Source of the DNA: Trichuris trichiura
Taxonomy: Eukaryota; Nematoda; Enoplea; Trichinellida; Trichuridae
Direction: 5' to 3'
NCBI GenBank assembly: GCA_037903355.1
Contig: JBAJFE010000062.1
Location: 1,302,001-1,366,000, forward strand
Length of the DNA: 64,000 nt
Shown here: positions 51,101 through 63,285 of the stretch, in pieces
Layout: every line of letters starts with the position of its first letter
How positions within the stretch are numbered: the first letter of the stretch is position 1
The notes under the pieces: model-generated
Database searches by the model: none
Seen by the model: the letters and a program-made list of their open reading frames with translations, nothing else
Told to the model about the DNA's origin: nothing
Position numbers and translations under genes: made by a program

Positions 51101-54100
51101 AGGATGCGTCGTTGCGGTTTAAGGCCGTATTTAAATTTTAAAAAGTCACAAGGAATACGCGCAATATAAAGTACAAGACAACACGACACTACCTGAATAT
51201 AAAACTTAACTTTTGTCAGACCTTCAAATATGCGCAAATACTACAGCTGTCTAATGAGCGCGGGGTTGCGCTCGTAGAATTCAACTTGCTTGAGTTAAGC
51301 CTATTCGCTATATTGCCATACGCTCAGCATCGAGTGATTTACAGTATGACAAAAAACAAGTTGAAATGTTTCACAATACTAACGCGCATAAAGAATAATT
51401 GAACAGTAAGCGTACATCGTAAAAGCTATGAAAGAGGAAGACCAACCCCAGCCGCGTTAGCTAAAAATGGGCACTTAATGATTTGACATTTCGCAATTCT
51501 GCCCTCCGTTCGATTACGGTAACTTTTCGAAGCGTTTACGTTTTCAAACTTTTCAAAGACAAGCAAAGATAAAGCGACAGTAGCTCAAAGCAAAACGAAC
51601 GAATGGTCGTCGTCGTTCTGCGCGGCGCGACAAAGTGGCATTTACATTTTCCGTGAATGCTCAAGCAAGCAAGCAGCGCAGAGTCACCAGCGAACAATGC
51701 GGCAAATAAAGAATCCTAAAAGCAGCAGTACCGTGAAAGCGAACAAAAAATTATTCTCGCCAACTTCCGACCTTTAAACGTCGGAAACCTCGGCGACATT
51801 TACGTAAAAAAACGAGCCTTGAAATTCACTACGACCGTAGTCAAACATTGGCGACGACCGTACTTGCACGATGAATTTTCAATGAGCACTCGCAAAGCAA
51901 AGCTTCCGCCCGTTTTCATGAATTATGCATAGAGTGATGTCTAACTCTTGCTTAGGCTCGACACCTATTCCAGTCGTTTCAAGGACAAATAAGTCTGCTC
52001 GCCTACACTTACAACCATGCACGAACAGCTCTCCTCACTTAACCGCCAAGAATGCCTTTGTCCCTATGCTAAGCGTCATCGCAATTAATCATCCCCCTTA
52101 GAAAGGCGCTGAATTGCCGCGCGCGCATAAAAGTTTCTTTGCAACGCCATTTTAAGGCAAATCGCTTTCCGCGAAACGAGACAACCATTATTCAAACCGC
52201 AACTCGCGCAACCGATAGCATCTCGCAACCGTTGTGATTGGCATCAACAGGCCGTTTGAACATTCAAAAAAAATGGTACCTGAGTACAATCATTACAGTA
52301 AAACGTCTATTCTCGCAGCGATGGAGTCGATTTTTCCGCGCTTCGAACGCGCACAAAGGTCTTACGAGCCGGTAGGTACTATTTTTAGAGTAAATTGTTG
52401 GGAGGGAAAAACTAAACGCAAAAAAAATGTTGCAACGCTGACTTCCAAACACAAAGCAAGTAACGTTTTTGGTTATTCAAATATTGGAAAGCGACAAATC
52501 TCTGCGCGTAAGCACAATAATGCATCGCCGCCTGGATTGGGTGCGCAAACGTTAGCCCTTCTTCAACAATCGATTTCACGCCTTTACGCTTTGCGTTAGC
52601 AATTGGATACGCGGACAGCGATTGGCCTCTAAGTTTTGAAAGAAAAAAAAAGCACTTGACACTTACACGCTGATAACGGTGCCAACAAAGGCGGTTGGAA
52701 TGAGTTTCAAATTGACCGTGGCGCCAATTTTCGCAACGCCCTCTTCGAACAACTTTGGGCGAACCTCGTTGACGCCTTGCTTTTGCAAATAGCCTTTCAA
52801 GGCTGCAACGGCGCGCCTCACCTAAACATTCAAGTAAGAACATGAATTGTCCAAAGGGAACCTTTTTTTGTTGTTCTTTTTTTTGTCGAAAAGCAAACCT
52901 AAGCGCGACAAAGAGGTAAGACGAAAAATTCATCATAAAGCTTCTTTCCGTCGTTCTTTTGAAATTAACCTTGGCGCCAACAGGGAAATTATCTAAACGA
53001 GATCGACCTCCTCTCACCTCTCCATCGACGGGTCATTCAACTGACTCGAAATTTGGACCGCCCTACGCGCCATGGCATCACACGTATTTGGAGTCGATCT
53101 GTCGGCGCCAAGTTCGCCTTGACCAGCGGATAGTCGAAGAAGAAAAGTTGCCACTTTCGCAAGGGTCAAACCTACATGTTACCTTCCACGTTGCTGACGC
53201 GCGTTCTTATGCAAATTATCATATTTTGATCCCTCTGCCGAGACAGAGTCACCTTTGATAAGAGAGCATATGCAAATTTCGAATTGTTTATTTGAATTTT
53301 TTTCTTGTAAGACAGAACTTTCAAAGGCTTCGCGCTCTTATCGTCGTAGCGCGCGAAAAGCCAAGTCGCCAATGCGGCGTTACGGAGTCGAACCCAATTG
53401 CCCATAAATAGGAAGAAACAAGGAAAAAGTGGTCTCGCCTAAAGGTGATCATTTGTTGGAGGCATACTGGACGAACTCACAAACGCGTTCGAACGAATTC
53501 CTCCGAAACTGATTAGCAACAGCTCTAGAGGCGTTCTACGTGTGTATTTGATAGGTCCAATGGGGCATTCACGGCGCAGTGATTAATGCAACATAAATTT
53601 TGAACAACCGCTGCGCACGTTTCGCAGTACCGTTTTGTGTGGCGAAACAATAGCAAACCGCAACGAATTCCTTCGCAGCAGACTGAATCACTTCAGGCTT
53701 TGCTAGTTTTGGAATAAATGAGGCGCCGACAAGGGGGCTACGCCCATTCGAAGGAAAAGACAGTAGCTAAAGGGTAGCTTTCTTTAAACGAGTCGCTAAT
53801 CGACGATGCGACCAAATTTCGAAGGAAACGATCAACGCGGCGCCCCTTTGAAAATTTAAACGCCAATATCACGCCATTACAACCGTCCTTTACAAGTAGT
53901 GAAGTGACGATTAAAGGAAACCTCAAAAGGACGCAAATCGCGAGAGCGAAACCACTTTACGTAGAAAAAAGTTTTTCAACAATTCTGCCTCGCTCTGTCC
54001 GGTAGTCAATTTATTTATTCTTCTTACGGATTTCGGGTTGGCAGTTTTGGAGAAGCGCTTTTTTCGCTAACGTACAGGCATTTGCAATATAGCTAATTTG

Positions 54101-55203
54101 CGTATACAAGCTTTGACCTTCCCTCTCTTTTTTTGCCTCTTCTCTCGGCGAAGAGGATTGGAGTAAATTTATGGGAAACATCCGTTTTCAACGCTCCCTT
54201 TCTTTTCTTCGAACTGGAAAATTTACCGCAAACGTCCTTCCATACGTGCTCGTGACAGTAGCCACGTGATCTATTGCACCTCGCAGAATTTACTTTGCTC
54301 TGAAAGAAAAAAAACAGCTCCCTATTTCGATTCCGCGCTTTTGCAAGAGAGCGAAACAATTGCCGAACGCTTGGAGCGGTGCCAAATTTGAAAATTTCAA
54401 ACGAAGCAAGCGCAAATAGTTTGAATAATTTTCTTGCGGCGTCGTCGTCGTCGTCGTCTCGCATTGTTGGCACAATTAAGCAATCGGAAAATGAATGAAA
54501 CGCGAGACGGGCCATTTCGCCGAGCGATCACTTCCTCCCATTATGGGGGAATACCAGTTTTTACTTAAGTACGAAAGGTTATTGGTTGACAAAATTTACT
54601 TAATGACTTTGGACGTTCAAAGTGTTGCAAAGCAGGAACGGCGAATGCCGAATTAGCTGAGGAAGCGGCCGATAATCGCCCTACTTAATTTGGCAAAACG
54701 TCAAAAAATGAAGACTACGCGAATGGACGTTCGCGAGTTTTCGTAAGGGGAAACTTTTCAATGAGCATAAATCATTGATGTCAATGAAAAAGTCGACAGG
54801 AAGAGCAAACTGACTTGCTACGGGAGGAAAATGACGTTACACCCCACCTAAGCGCACCTTCAGAAACGAACCGGGCAACTGATATATGTTGGCGACTGCC
54901 AATCTGGAAAACGAAGACTTTGTTGGCCGTTCACGTGAAGAAGGTACATTCACTTTTCCCTTTTTGTTAGATCGCTAAAACTGTCCGCTGACAGTTCAAG
55001 CAATACGGTGCGCCTTCTCTTCGAAATAAACGCAACCAACTCGCGTAAATGAAAGTTTACTTCCCCTACCTAAGGAATTCAACGCAAATCACGTCATAGC
55101 ACTTAAGACTCTGCGAATGTTATCTCGCAAAACTAATACTACATAAGGAAGCTGGCAATACCTGAGCGTAGTCAATGACTTCCGTCGGTTCTTGCTTGGC
55201 CAT
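48124..55203 (-). CDS. rsl1d1: ribosomal L1 domain-containing protein 1 (RSL1D1)
   Basis: RSL1D1 is a nucleolar protein with a ribosomal L1 fold, linked to rRNA processing and growth control. Exons: 55203-55162, 52821-52667, 49248-49095, 49043-48892, 48838-48737, 48663-48497, 48443-48312, 48257-48124. They give 345 residues with every phase in agreement. Landmarks in order: MAKQEPTEVIDYAQ joined to VRRAVAAL; KIGATVNLKLIP; FISPQEVSLCLIVRD; ISMSHLIREYTTF and RLAKSYDVFLVDKRLP; KKLPIPVDIG; a helix SVDELLANFEAVMEKW; VRSLYISS and LPVYASFLSSN; then a basic nucleolar-type tail (RAKRRLSKKTYWRRPARRF). It is shorter than the human protein, whose long C-tail is missing. Late introns are 51-73 bp, while introns 1 and 2 are 2.3 and 3.4 kb. 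An acceptor (tcgttttag) sits 15 nt before the ATG. Confidence 0.92.
49249..52666 (-). other. RSL1D1 intron 2
   Basis: 3.4 kb. Contains a short (GC)n run near 49530 and several small frames without support. Confidence 0.6.
52822..55161 (-). other. RSL1D1 intron 1
   Basis: 2.3 kb. Minus-strand frames within it include one at 53405-53172 (GNWVRLRNAALATWLFARYD) and one at 54515-54093 with a GTC-repeat hexa-Asp run near 54440. They have coding-like composition but no consistent splice context. Nested or decayed sequence is possible. Confidence 0.5.
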
Positions 55204-56431
55204 GAGTTTGGAAAAAGCCTAAAACGAAGCATACTTAAGGCGGCAGAAGTGTCGTAGCGAACAACGCCCGGTCAATTCGAAAACAACTTGCGAAGCCAAG
55301 CTAAATTAAAGCAGAAATATTTCAATATGGAGGGATTAAGATGCCTACAGTATCCTCAGCGGCAAATATGATGCGCAGGTACTGTTAGTTTTCAGGTAAG
55401 GCTTTTTGAAAGTTTCTTCCAGATTATACTATTGGAAATGACGTTGTCGCGCGCCGAACAAGGGCAGACACTACTTAAAATGCAACAGGCATTAAAGGTA
55501 GCCTTATTTGCGAGTTTCGAAATAACAGTCAATGAATTTACAAGCGGCGGCTGCGAATCAAAGTTACGCGCCTTAAATCATAGCATCCTTGCGTTTTTGG
55601 GAGCCAAAAATGCTGGTTAAAGTTGTCAATGCACCGTGTTCTTTGACTAGTGGTGTTTTCTAGGCGCGGCAGTCAAAAAACAGCGCGTTTAGAAATTCAA
55701 AAGCTCTATTGAACTTGCGCATCTAAAAGGTACTGTAATTGGCCTGCTGCGAACGGTCATTGGCGGTGTCCGGCATTTGAAATTTGAACGCGGCCGGAAC
55801 TTGGCACGTCCTTGGCATGCTTGTATCTGATGTGTTCAAAACAGTGCAATGGCCCTAACGATTCTCAGTCTGTGCATTTCGGCCGATTTAGCCTCGCATC
55901 GTACGGCTTTTGTTTTTAAGTCGACATTCACGCATCGCTTAGAGTGGCAGCAAGTTCGGCTACGTACAACGTTGCCGCCATCTCATCACTGATTCACACG
56001 TAGTTGTCGTTGCCGTCGCGTGTTCTGTCTACCGTTGCTGTAAAAAGTGAGAACGCTGCCATTTACGCTTTGCTCGCAGTTGTAGATCAGTCTGCTGACG
56101 ACAAACGATGCGGTGGTCGGTTTGCTGCGGTGGCGCTAGTTGGAAGCGATTCAATGAACGATGACGACGACGGCGACAGTGACGACGGCGCAACGTTATC
56201 AAGTTCGGTTGCGGCGTTTGTTTTAAGCTCCAACTCCTCGTGTTAGGTAGTAGCCATCCGAAGCCGCCACTGCTGCTGCCGCTGGTGTTCATTTGAAGCA
56301 AGTGGAACTACTGCCCGGTGGCTCAAATTCATTGTCCACTGTGTTGTCACTGTTGGTGATGCGCATACCGACGAACCTTACTCCTTTGTTCGCTTACTAG
56401 TCGCCAGCACGGCCATGTAAATAAATTATTT
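55204..56431. other. divergent RSL1D1/zinc-finger intergenic region
   Basis: Short frames only. The 80-codon plus frame 56004-56246 (acidic, DDDDGDSDDG) may lie in the 5' UTR of the zinc-finger gene. Confidence 0.45.
55219..55227 (-). promoter_or_regulatory. candidate spliced-leader acceptor of RSL1D1
   Basis: TCGTTTTAG lies 15 nt upstream of the RSL1D1 ATG on the minus strand. A trans-splice site is the simplest reading; a 5' UTR intron is the alternative. Confidence 0.35.
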
Positions 56432-58898
56432 ATGATCCTTCAGCTCCTCGAGGAGCACAAGTGGATCTTCTTGCCTCCATCCCAGTTGCCAGCTATGGAT
56501 GCTTTGAATAATCGTCAAGTTACAACGTCGCCCTCGTCGTTGGACACCGATGACACGCGTCAAGGCATGGACGAAGTCGCTGTGCTTTATCAAATTTTGC
56601 AGGAGTTGCAGAGGCTCAAAGTTCTCGTCTCCGCAATGATGAACCGTCGTCGCGCCGGCAATCCCGCTCATCATAATCGTTCAACGCAAACTGAGTGCTA
56701 TACCATTGCTCAACATTCCGACGACAATGCGGAACCATTGGATCTTGCCATTTTTCCTTACAAACGGCCGAACAGAGGACGCTCCGCCACCGACCCAACA
56801 AAGCCACCAAAGGCTAGTCGGCTTGGCAGTATTGAACAAGCCGTGGCCAAAATTAAAGAACGAATCGGCAGTGCCGGAGAACCGCCAAGCGTGTCTACTT
56901 CTCCGGACTCTTCGGACAGTCTTGGACAAATCCATCGAACCTGTCCATCTCCAAGCGGTAGCTCAGCTCCGGCTCCAATGAATGTGGTCGCCGCCGCCGC
57001 CGCTGCAGCAGCCGCTGCCGCTGCCGCTGGTCATTACAGCCCGTTAAACGGAGGTGACAGAGTCAGCGCTGGTCTATTTCCTTTTTCGCCGTTGCTTGAT
57101 TCCCTAATGCTGTCTACGCATTGCGACATTGGTATGGCCGAATCGTTCTCCGCGCCGAGCGCTCACGGAGGCGACCTACAGCAGAAGCAGTCGTCCGTAC
57201 ATTTCGCCTTGAACAAGCCCGCAACGTGCCAAAAGGCGGTCGTCAGCCGAATAGGGGAACCTAACTGCGACGCCTTCGTACCCCCCGAGTGCAAAGCAGT
57301 GCCTGACAGTTTGGGTGCCATTTTAACCTTCGATCAGCCTAGACACGCGTTCGCCATGTTGGGCGCTGCGAAGAGCAGCCCAACCGCTGGTGGTGGTGGT
57401 GTTTCGACCGGCAGCGGTGGTACTTACGTTGGAGCCACCGCCGGCGCGGACGGCAAAGCTCAAAAGTCTTCTTCATTTGGTGCAGGTAAGCTGCAGGCAT
57501 GCCGCGGCCGCTTTCACTTTTCATTCCGCTGCTGCCCTCGCCGCCGGGGTTGATTTCCGACTTGTTTACAAACTGCTGCCATGTTTGGCGGCGCTGAATT
57601 TAGGTTGATTCGCACTTCGCTCGCGCTGACGCGAGCGCTGGCAGGCGAGCGTCTCCGCCAGCGCCGACACTTCCTCAGACTTGAAATTTTTCGCTCGTGA
57701 CCTCAAATTCAAGGTCATCATGAGTGCACGCCTTGCATGTCGTCGAGCGCATACCAAGTAAACATGTCACTGTCGTAAATCTTGAGTTTCCAGTTTGTAC
57801 TAATTTTTACTTGCCCTTCGTTGGCCAAAGTAGCGCGATTTTGCCAAAGATGGATTCGCCTTGTCCCCCCTTACAAACAGTTGCGGAAAGAGAATGCGTG
57901 CGCGCGCGTTACCAACGGAACGCCAACGCGCGGTAGAGTCGGCGCTTAAAAAGTTGAACACACCCGCTGTAGCAAGCAACAATATGTAAATTTTTTTGAA
58001 TTTTTGAATTTTTGGCACCGGTTGAGTCAGACGACGCCAACGCCGAGTCTGGACGCGCTGTCTAGACGGTCGATAGCAAATATGCAAATCGCCAACTCCT
58101 ATCGGAGAAAGTCATTGGCTATTCGCTCGGCGTTTGTTTTGTTTGACCTGTTTAAAAAAAGATGGCTGCGCGTGAAATTTTTTCCCTCGCCCCTAAAGTT
58201 CTCGTTTGCTATGATTGCACAAAGAGGTTTGCCTTGCTTTTCCGGTGCAGACTATTACAAGCCATACGCGTGCCAACATGCCAATTGCAACAAACGCTTT
58301 GCCAACAAGTTTCTGCTGAAGAAGCACGAGTTCATCCACACCGGCGAGCGACCGCACCAATGTCCCTACTGTTGCAAACGGTTTGCGAAATGCCGAAATT
58401 TTCACCAGCCAGTGTTCACACTAATTATTTTTGCAATATTCTTGCAGGTTCAACCGTAAGGACAATCTGCTGCGTCATAAGAAGACGCACGAGTCAAGCG
58501 GCGTGCTCGTCAAACGAGCCCCCGCCCGACCATTGGAACTGATATGCCAAACGGACGAGATGCCAATGCGGTCGGTCGCTGTGGATTCATCTGGTTTTGG
58601 CAAGTTGATGCACCACCAGTTTTCCACCAGCGCAGCGGCAGTGTCGCCTGAAGGCTGTTTCGATCAGGACCAATCGACCTACGATGAGGAAGAGGACGAC
58701 GACGAGCAGATTGAAGAGACGATCACGGTAAAACAGGATAACAGCAGTAAGGAAAGGAATGAGTGCCAGGAAACGGTCGTGGCGGCAACAAGCGGAGCGA
58801 GCCTGACCCCGAGCAACATCTTGTTGGCCGCTGTCACGCCGAAGACGACGTCGACCTCACAGCTGCCAATTGCGACTAGCTTTGGTGTCACCAATTAA
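56432..58898 (+). CDS. C2H2 zinc-finger protein, two tandem fingers
   Basis: Exons 56432-57485, 58251-58380 and 58448-58898 give 544 residues in consistent phase (1, 2). Exon 1 encodes a long Ser/Pro/Gly-rich region with a coiled stretch (about residues 50-72, [20 protein letters not shown]), an STQTE motif and a 13-Ala run. Exon 2 carries finger 1 (C-x4-C-x12-H-x3-[17 protein letters not shown]) and the linker HTGERPHQ. Finger 2 (C-x2-C-x12-H-x3-H) is split by the 67-bp intron and becomes canonical only after splicing ([17 protein letters not shown]). The C-terminus is acidic (about [12 protein letters not shown]), then Ser/Thr-rich. A DNA-binding transcription factor is likely. Met 56495 is an alternative start. 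I cannot name the ortholog. Confidence 0.85.
56990..57028 (+). repeat. GCN tract coding 13 alanines
   Basis: Mixed GCC/GCT/GCA codons encode an uninterrupted Ala13 run in the zinc-finger protein. The codon mixture argues for a retained tract and against a recent slippage product. Confidence 0.9.
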
Positions 58899-61484
58899 TT
58901 GAAACGTCCCGACAAAAATGCGGTCCTTCCTTCTAGCGACAAAATTCACGGTCAACGTGCAAGCGTTTTCGCGCCGCACCTCTTTGTGCCTTGTTTTCTC
59001 CCTCTCGGCGACCCTTTTTCTTTGCTCACTCTGAGATGGTCACTTATGGGTGCGTAGTAGGTTGTCGCTGGTCTAGTTTCACTTTCCCTTTGCAACCGTT
59101 GCCGCTGGCGTAGAGACCTCTCGTTGTTCACTTTTCCGCTGTTGCGTGGCTAGGCTACCCGTCGTGGTTATTTCTCTTTGCGCCACCGCTTGCGGCCAAC
59201 TTATTTTCCATTTTGGTCACCATTTCGTCCGCAACGTTGCCATGAAATGCCCAGTGCCTCCTCGCTTTCTTTCAGGGATTCTATTGGTAAAAAGAAAAGA
59301 GGTCGTTCCTGTAAAGCCTTCAATTGGTTGAATTTGAATCCGGTGCGTCAACAACTACTTTCGACGCGCAGAATCGGTGGTTCCAACGGTTACAGATAAT
59401 AGGTACGTCTGCCGGTTAGTTGTTGCTGCACTGTGCTGTGATAAAATAGTGGTTATAAAGAGTTTTGTCGCAATTCAAATTTTCTTTGCACTTTCATTCG
59501 CCCTTACGATCGATCGATCGGTCAATCCTGCCAGCCTCCTATCAGCCGTTCGGTCATTTGCTATTTGCTCTTCTTATGCTAATGAGGTGGTGCGCTCAAC
59601 TTCGTCACCTGTTGACAACGCAGAAATGGGACGAACGTCGTAGAGTGTAGCCTCATCGAGTGGTGCTTTGTAAGGCTAGCGATTCATCGTCGACGTTGCG
59701 CTTTCACGTTCGGCTTTTTGCCTAACGTCGTTGTCGCGTACCTTATCGCAAGAGTGATTGTAAATGGCAGCAGTTTCCATGCATGTGACGACTCGATTGT
59801 GTTGGAGTGACGAGAGAACGGCGGGTAAACATGGGCCAAGTCGCGCTGATGCACCTTTGCTTGGCCGCTTCGACTGATCTTATGACTGCAGCTACAGTAA
59901 GAAAATAAGTTTTTTCTCGCTCACAGTCCAGACAACCTCTGTTACCCCTCTCGGCTTCGATAAGCTGCAGCGACGCAGACTTGCTCCTCGTCGTGCTTTT
60001 TCTACGTGACAGACATGCGCCCAGTGATGGTTGCTTACTGATAACAGTTGGCCGAGGAGAAGGCAACAGACAGTCGATGAAAAGGTGGGAGCAACAAACT
60101 GTTTGTAGCTAAACGCAGTACAGTACCCTTTGTTCATGCTCTGCCGTGACGAGTTGATCTTACTGGTTCCCCGAAGGAATCAGTATCACATCCATTTGGT
60201 GTTAACTATGCAAAGGGCGATGGATTCAATGAAGTTGCAGTCGAAACCAGAGAGCAAGTTACTATTACAGTACCCTGTGTAGAGATTTCTAGTTGGAAAT
60301 TGTCAGCGACGACAACGTTCGTCGCTTTGCCCGTGTTGGGCCCAGAAGACAGAGCTGCGACACGCGCGATCTCTCAACTCGTTCAAGTTCAACAGCCCAT
60401 TGAGAAATTGCGCCGTAATGGAAGTTTTAAAAACTTACCATCATCATCGCTGTGCGCTGCAGTCCTTAGGCCGTCTTTCCCGCGAGATGACAAAACGAGT
60501 TTCTCTTCGCCTTGCGGAAGACCAGTTTCGCCAGCTTTGGCCTCGTCGCCTTGTTACGGACATTTCCTCGAATAGGTAGGTTCCCGTCGGCCCTCAATCT
60601 ATTAGACAACATCAGCAGCGCGCATCCTAGTCGCCTTGAGGGTGCGGTGGCACTGGACGTCATTTGCAGCAACATTCCGCTTTGGTCGTCTCCACCGATG
60701 CGTCAAAAGGGAAACTTCATTGAGAGCCAAACAACAATCGAATTCCTTCGTTCCTCGTCGATCAACAAGTGTCGAAAAGTTGAAGTGTTCAAGTAGTAGA
60801 TGCGCGACGAGTGTTGGCAAAAAGTTCTCCTAATTTATAGTCCATTATCAAAATTGTGGCGAGTCAAGAAGCAGGTGCGAAGAAGGATCGGCAAGGATTT
60901 TCTTGCTATGCTGACAAGCGCCACCGGCGTTGCTTCTACCTAGAAACGAAATCGAATTCGTACAAAAGAGAATTGCAAAGTTCGCAAACTACGTCTGTCT
61001 GGTGAAAAGCCACTTTTCTGTGGCGTCATTAATCTCAAATTGAAGCGTAAAAGTTGTTCCAGACAGAAGTGTTTGCGTGGTATAATTGTTTGATTCGATC
61101 CCATCCGCAACGACTTGTTTTCACCAATAGGACTGACAACACGAATAAATTTCTAAGCTTTCCTCTGACGAAGTGACAGATAAAGACAGTGACAGTAGGA
61201 CGCAATGAGAGTATTTGAACTCTAAAAATCTCAGTTTTCAGATGTAGTTTACCAACCTGTACGCAACGACGACAAATGAAGATGGCAGTGCCAGCATCGG
61301 TCCAATGTGTGTTTCCCATTTGTTGGTTCTTTTAGCTTCCGATCTCATTTTAAACTTGCAGCCAGCAATGCGATCGCAAAATAAATACGGTAATTTAAAA
61401 GTTCGGTAAACGTTCGATGATAGTTCCAATCCCAAATCGTTAAAGAGAATTAGCTAACTGCAACCAGTTTGCAGTCAAGCGTCA
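58899..61484 (+). other. unresolved coding-like zone
   Basis: After a tctttcag acceptor at 59273 a plus exon-like frame (DSIGKKKRGRSCKAFNWLNL) runs to a stop near 59400. A start with donor ACA|GTAAGA lies at 59831-59896 (MGQVALMHLCLAASTDLMTA). A frame open from about 60148 to 60575 includes ETREQVTITVPCVEISSWKL. In another frame MEVLKTYHHHRCALQSLGR (60421) leads to donor AG|GTAGGT near 60574 and then, in phase, to NIPLWSSPPMRQKGNF and a stop at 60796. Two frames compete over the same bases and no family was recognised, so I do not assemble a gene. 60800-61484 holds nothing supported. Confidence 0.3.
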
Positions 61485-62369
61485 ACTGCGCTGCAAATCG
61501 CGTACGCGTCGTTTGGCTCATGATTCAAATATTTGAATTTACAGTAAACGATTTTCAGGTAACATTAAATAGCATCACGCCGACACTGCGTAGTCTTCAG
61601 TGCAGTTGTATCTGCAGATGAATCAGAGCGCTTTTGCACTCAACTCAATTATAACAACACATCTCAGTATCAGAATTGACGTCATGACAAATTAATAGCA
61701 ACTGAACTGCGCTGCAAACGATGTACGCGTCGTTTGGCTCAGGATTCAAATATTCGAATTTACAGTAAGTGATTTTCAGGTAACATTAAATAGCAACACG
61801 CCGACACTGCGTAGTCTTCAATGCAGTTGTACCTGCAGATGAATCAGAGCGCTTTTGCACGCAACTCAATTATAATAACACATCTCAGTATCAGAATTGA
61901 CGTCATGACAAATCAATAGCAACTGAACTGCGCCGCAAATGATGTACGCGTCGTTTGGCTCAGGATTCAAATATTTGAATTTACAGTAAGTGGTTTTCAG
62001 GTAACATTAAATAGCAACACGTCGACGCTGCGTAGTCTTCAATGCAGTTGTATCTGCAGATGAATCAGAGCGCTTTTGCACTCAATTCAATTATACTAAC
62101 ACATCTCAGTATCAGAATTGACGCCATGACAAATCCATAGCAACTGAACTGCGCCGCAAATGATGTACGCGTCGTTTGGCTCAGGATTCAAATATTTGAA
62201 TTTACAGTAAGTGATTTTCAGGTAACATTAAATAGCAACACGCCGACACTGCGTAGTCTTCAATGCAGTTGTATCTGCAGATGAATCAGAGCGCTTCTGC
62301 ACTCAATTCAATTATACTAACACACACCTCAGTATCAGAATTGACGTCATGACAAATTAATAGCAACTG
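61485..62369. repeat. 221-bp tandem repeat, four copies
   Basis: The landmark gtacgcgtcgtttggctca starts at 61502, 61723, 61944 and 62165, exactly 221 bp apart. Copies differ at a few sites each. Each unit contains the palindrome attcaaatatttgaat (or a one-base variant) and a TGACGTCA-like octamer, which is altered to TGACGCCA in the third unit. No long frame crosses the array. Confidence 0.97.
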
Positions 62370-63285
62370 TTTATTGCTTCTTCGCGCCCAATACGTTAAT
62401 ATGCAATGAAAAATGTCAACAAAGGTTACTGTAAGCTTGGAAACGAAAAGCTTTCCCTTCGCGGCGTCTAAACGCCTTTAGAACGGTCTCATAGTCGTCT
62501 AGATTAGAAATTAAGTCTAAGCAACTGCTTATATTAATTTTTGGCGCTCATTCTTGCCCACTACAGCTGTTTTCTATTTCTTAAACAAACCTTCCCTGTA
62601 AAATTGCTAGCAGGGAGGAGGGTTTGCCCATATCCAGACACCTCTTGACACTTTGGAAAGGAGCAGAAGCGAATTTAGAAGTGTAAACAAACGCTCAATA
62701 ATTAGTTGCGCAAACAAATTTATACTATTAATAAAGTCGATACGCAAATATTCTCAAGGTAAACTTCTTACTTTTAGGTGAACTCGTCAGCGTGACCATT
62801 CGTAGCGATGAATTATAACTTCGCAAAATTGCCTAATCGTTAACCGCATTGCATTCAGAGTAAAATAATTGCTCGTCGATTATACTGATACTATTTCGAG
62901 CCGTAAAAATAATTTCAAGACTGCTATTACACTTATTCACCTGTATTCAAATTTCCCTTATCGATATAGAACAAGCGTGACAGCGAACACTTCAAACAAC
63001 AAGTGTCCTACCTATATTATCCCACTGAACTTAGTTATCACTCGAAAAACTTCTTTGGCTTATCCGCGGGGGAAAACAATAATAGAGCGAATCTAGCCAA
63101 TCGTGTAAACGTGAGCACAGAGTTCTTTCCATATGCTAAGCTTTGTTGGCAGTTTGCCAGCGCGTTAATAAGGCACGTTGCAATTCTTCCCCATTTAGCT
63201 TTACGCTGCTATGGCAAAACCAACAATGATTTCCCTTTTGGCTTACTTTTCAACCGGAAGCAAACAGTTTAGGAAATGAATGCAG
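62370..63285. other. intergenic, 3' flank of SERAC1
   Basis: AT-rich. Short plus frames (62869-63272) have no support. Confidence 0.5.

Noticed and set aside
52412..53017. 201-codon minus frame
   Set aside because: It spans the RSL1D1 exon at 52667-52821 in the wrong frame, plus intron sequence; the correct frame gives the conserved L1-protein N-terminus.
53376..53405. tRNA B-box-like motif GGTTCGACTCC on the minus strand
   Set aside because: The flanking bases do not form a T-arm or acceptor stem and there is no A-box at the right distance.
54429..54460. GTC triplet run
   Set aside because: Only about six units; noted as the source of an Asp run in an unsupported minus frame, not reported as a separate repeat.
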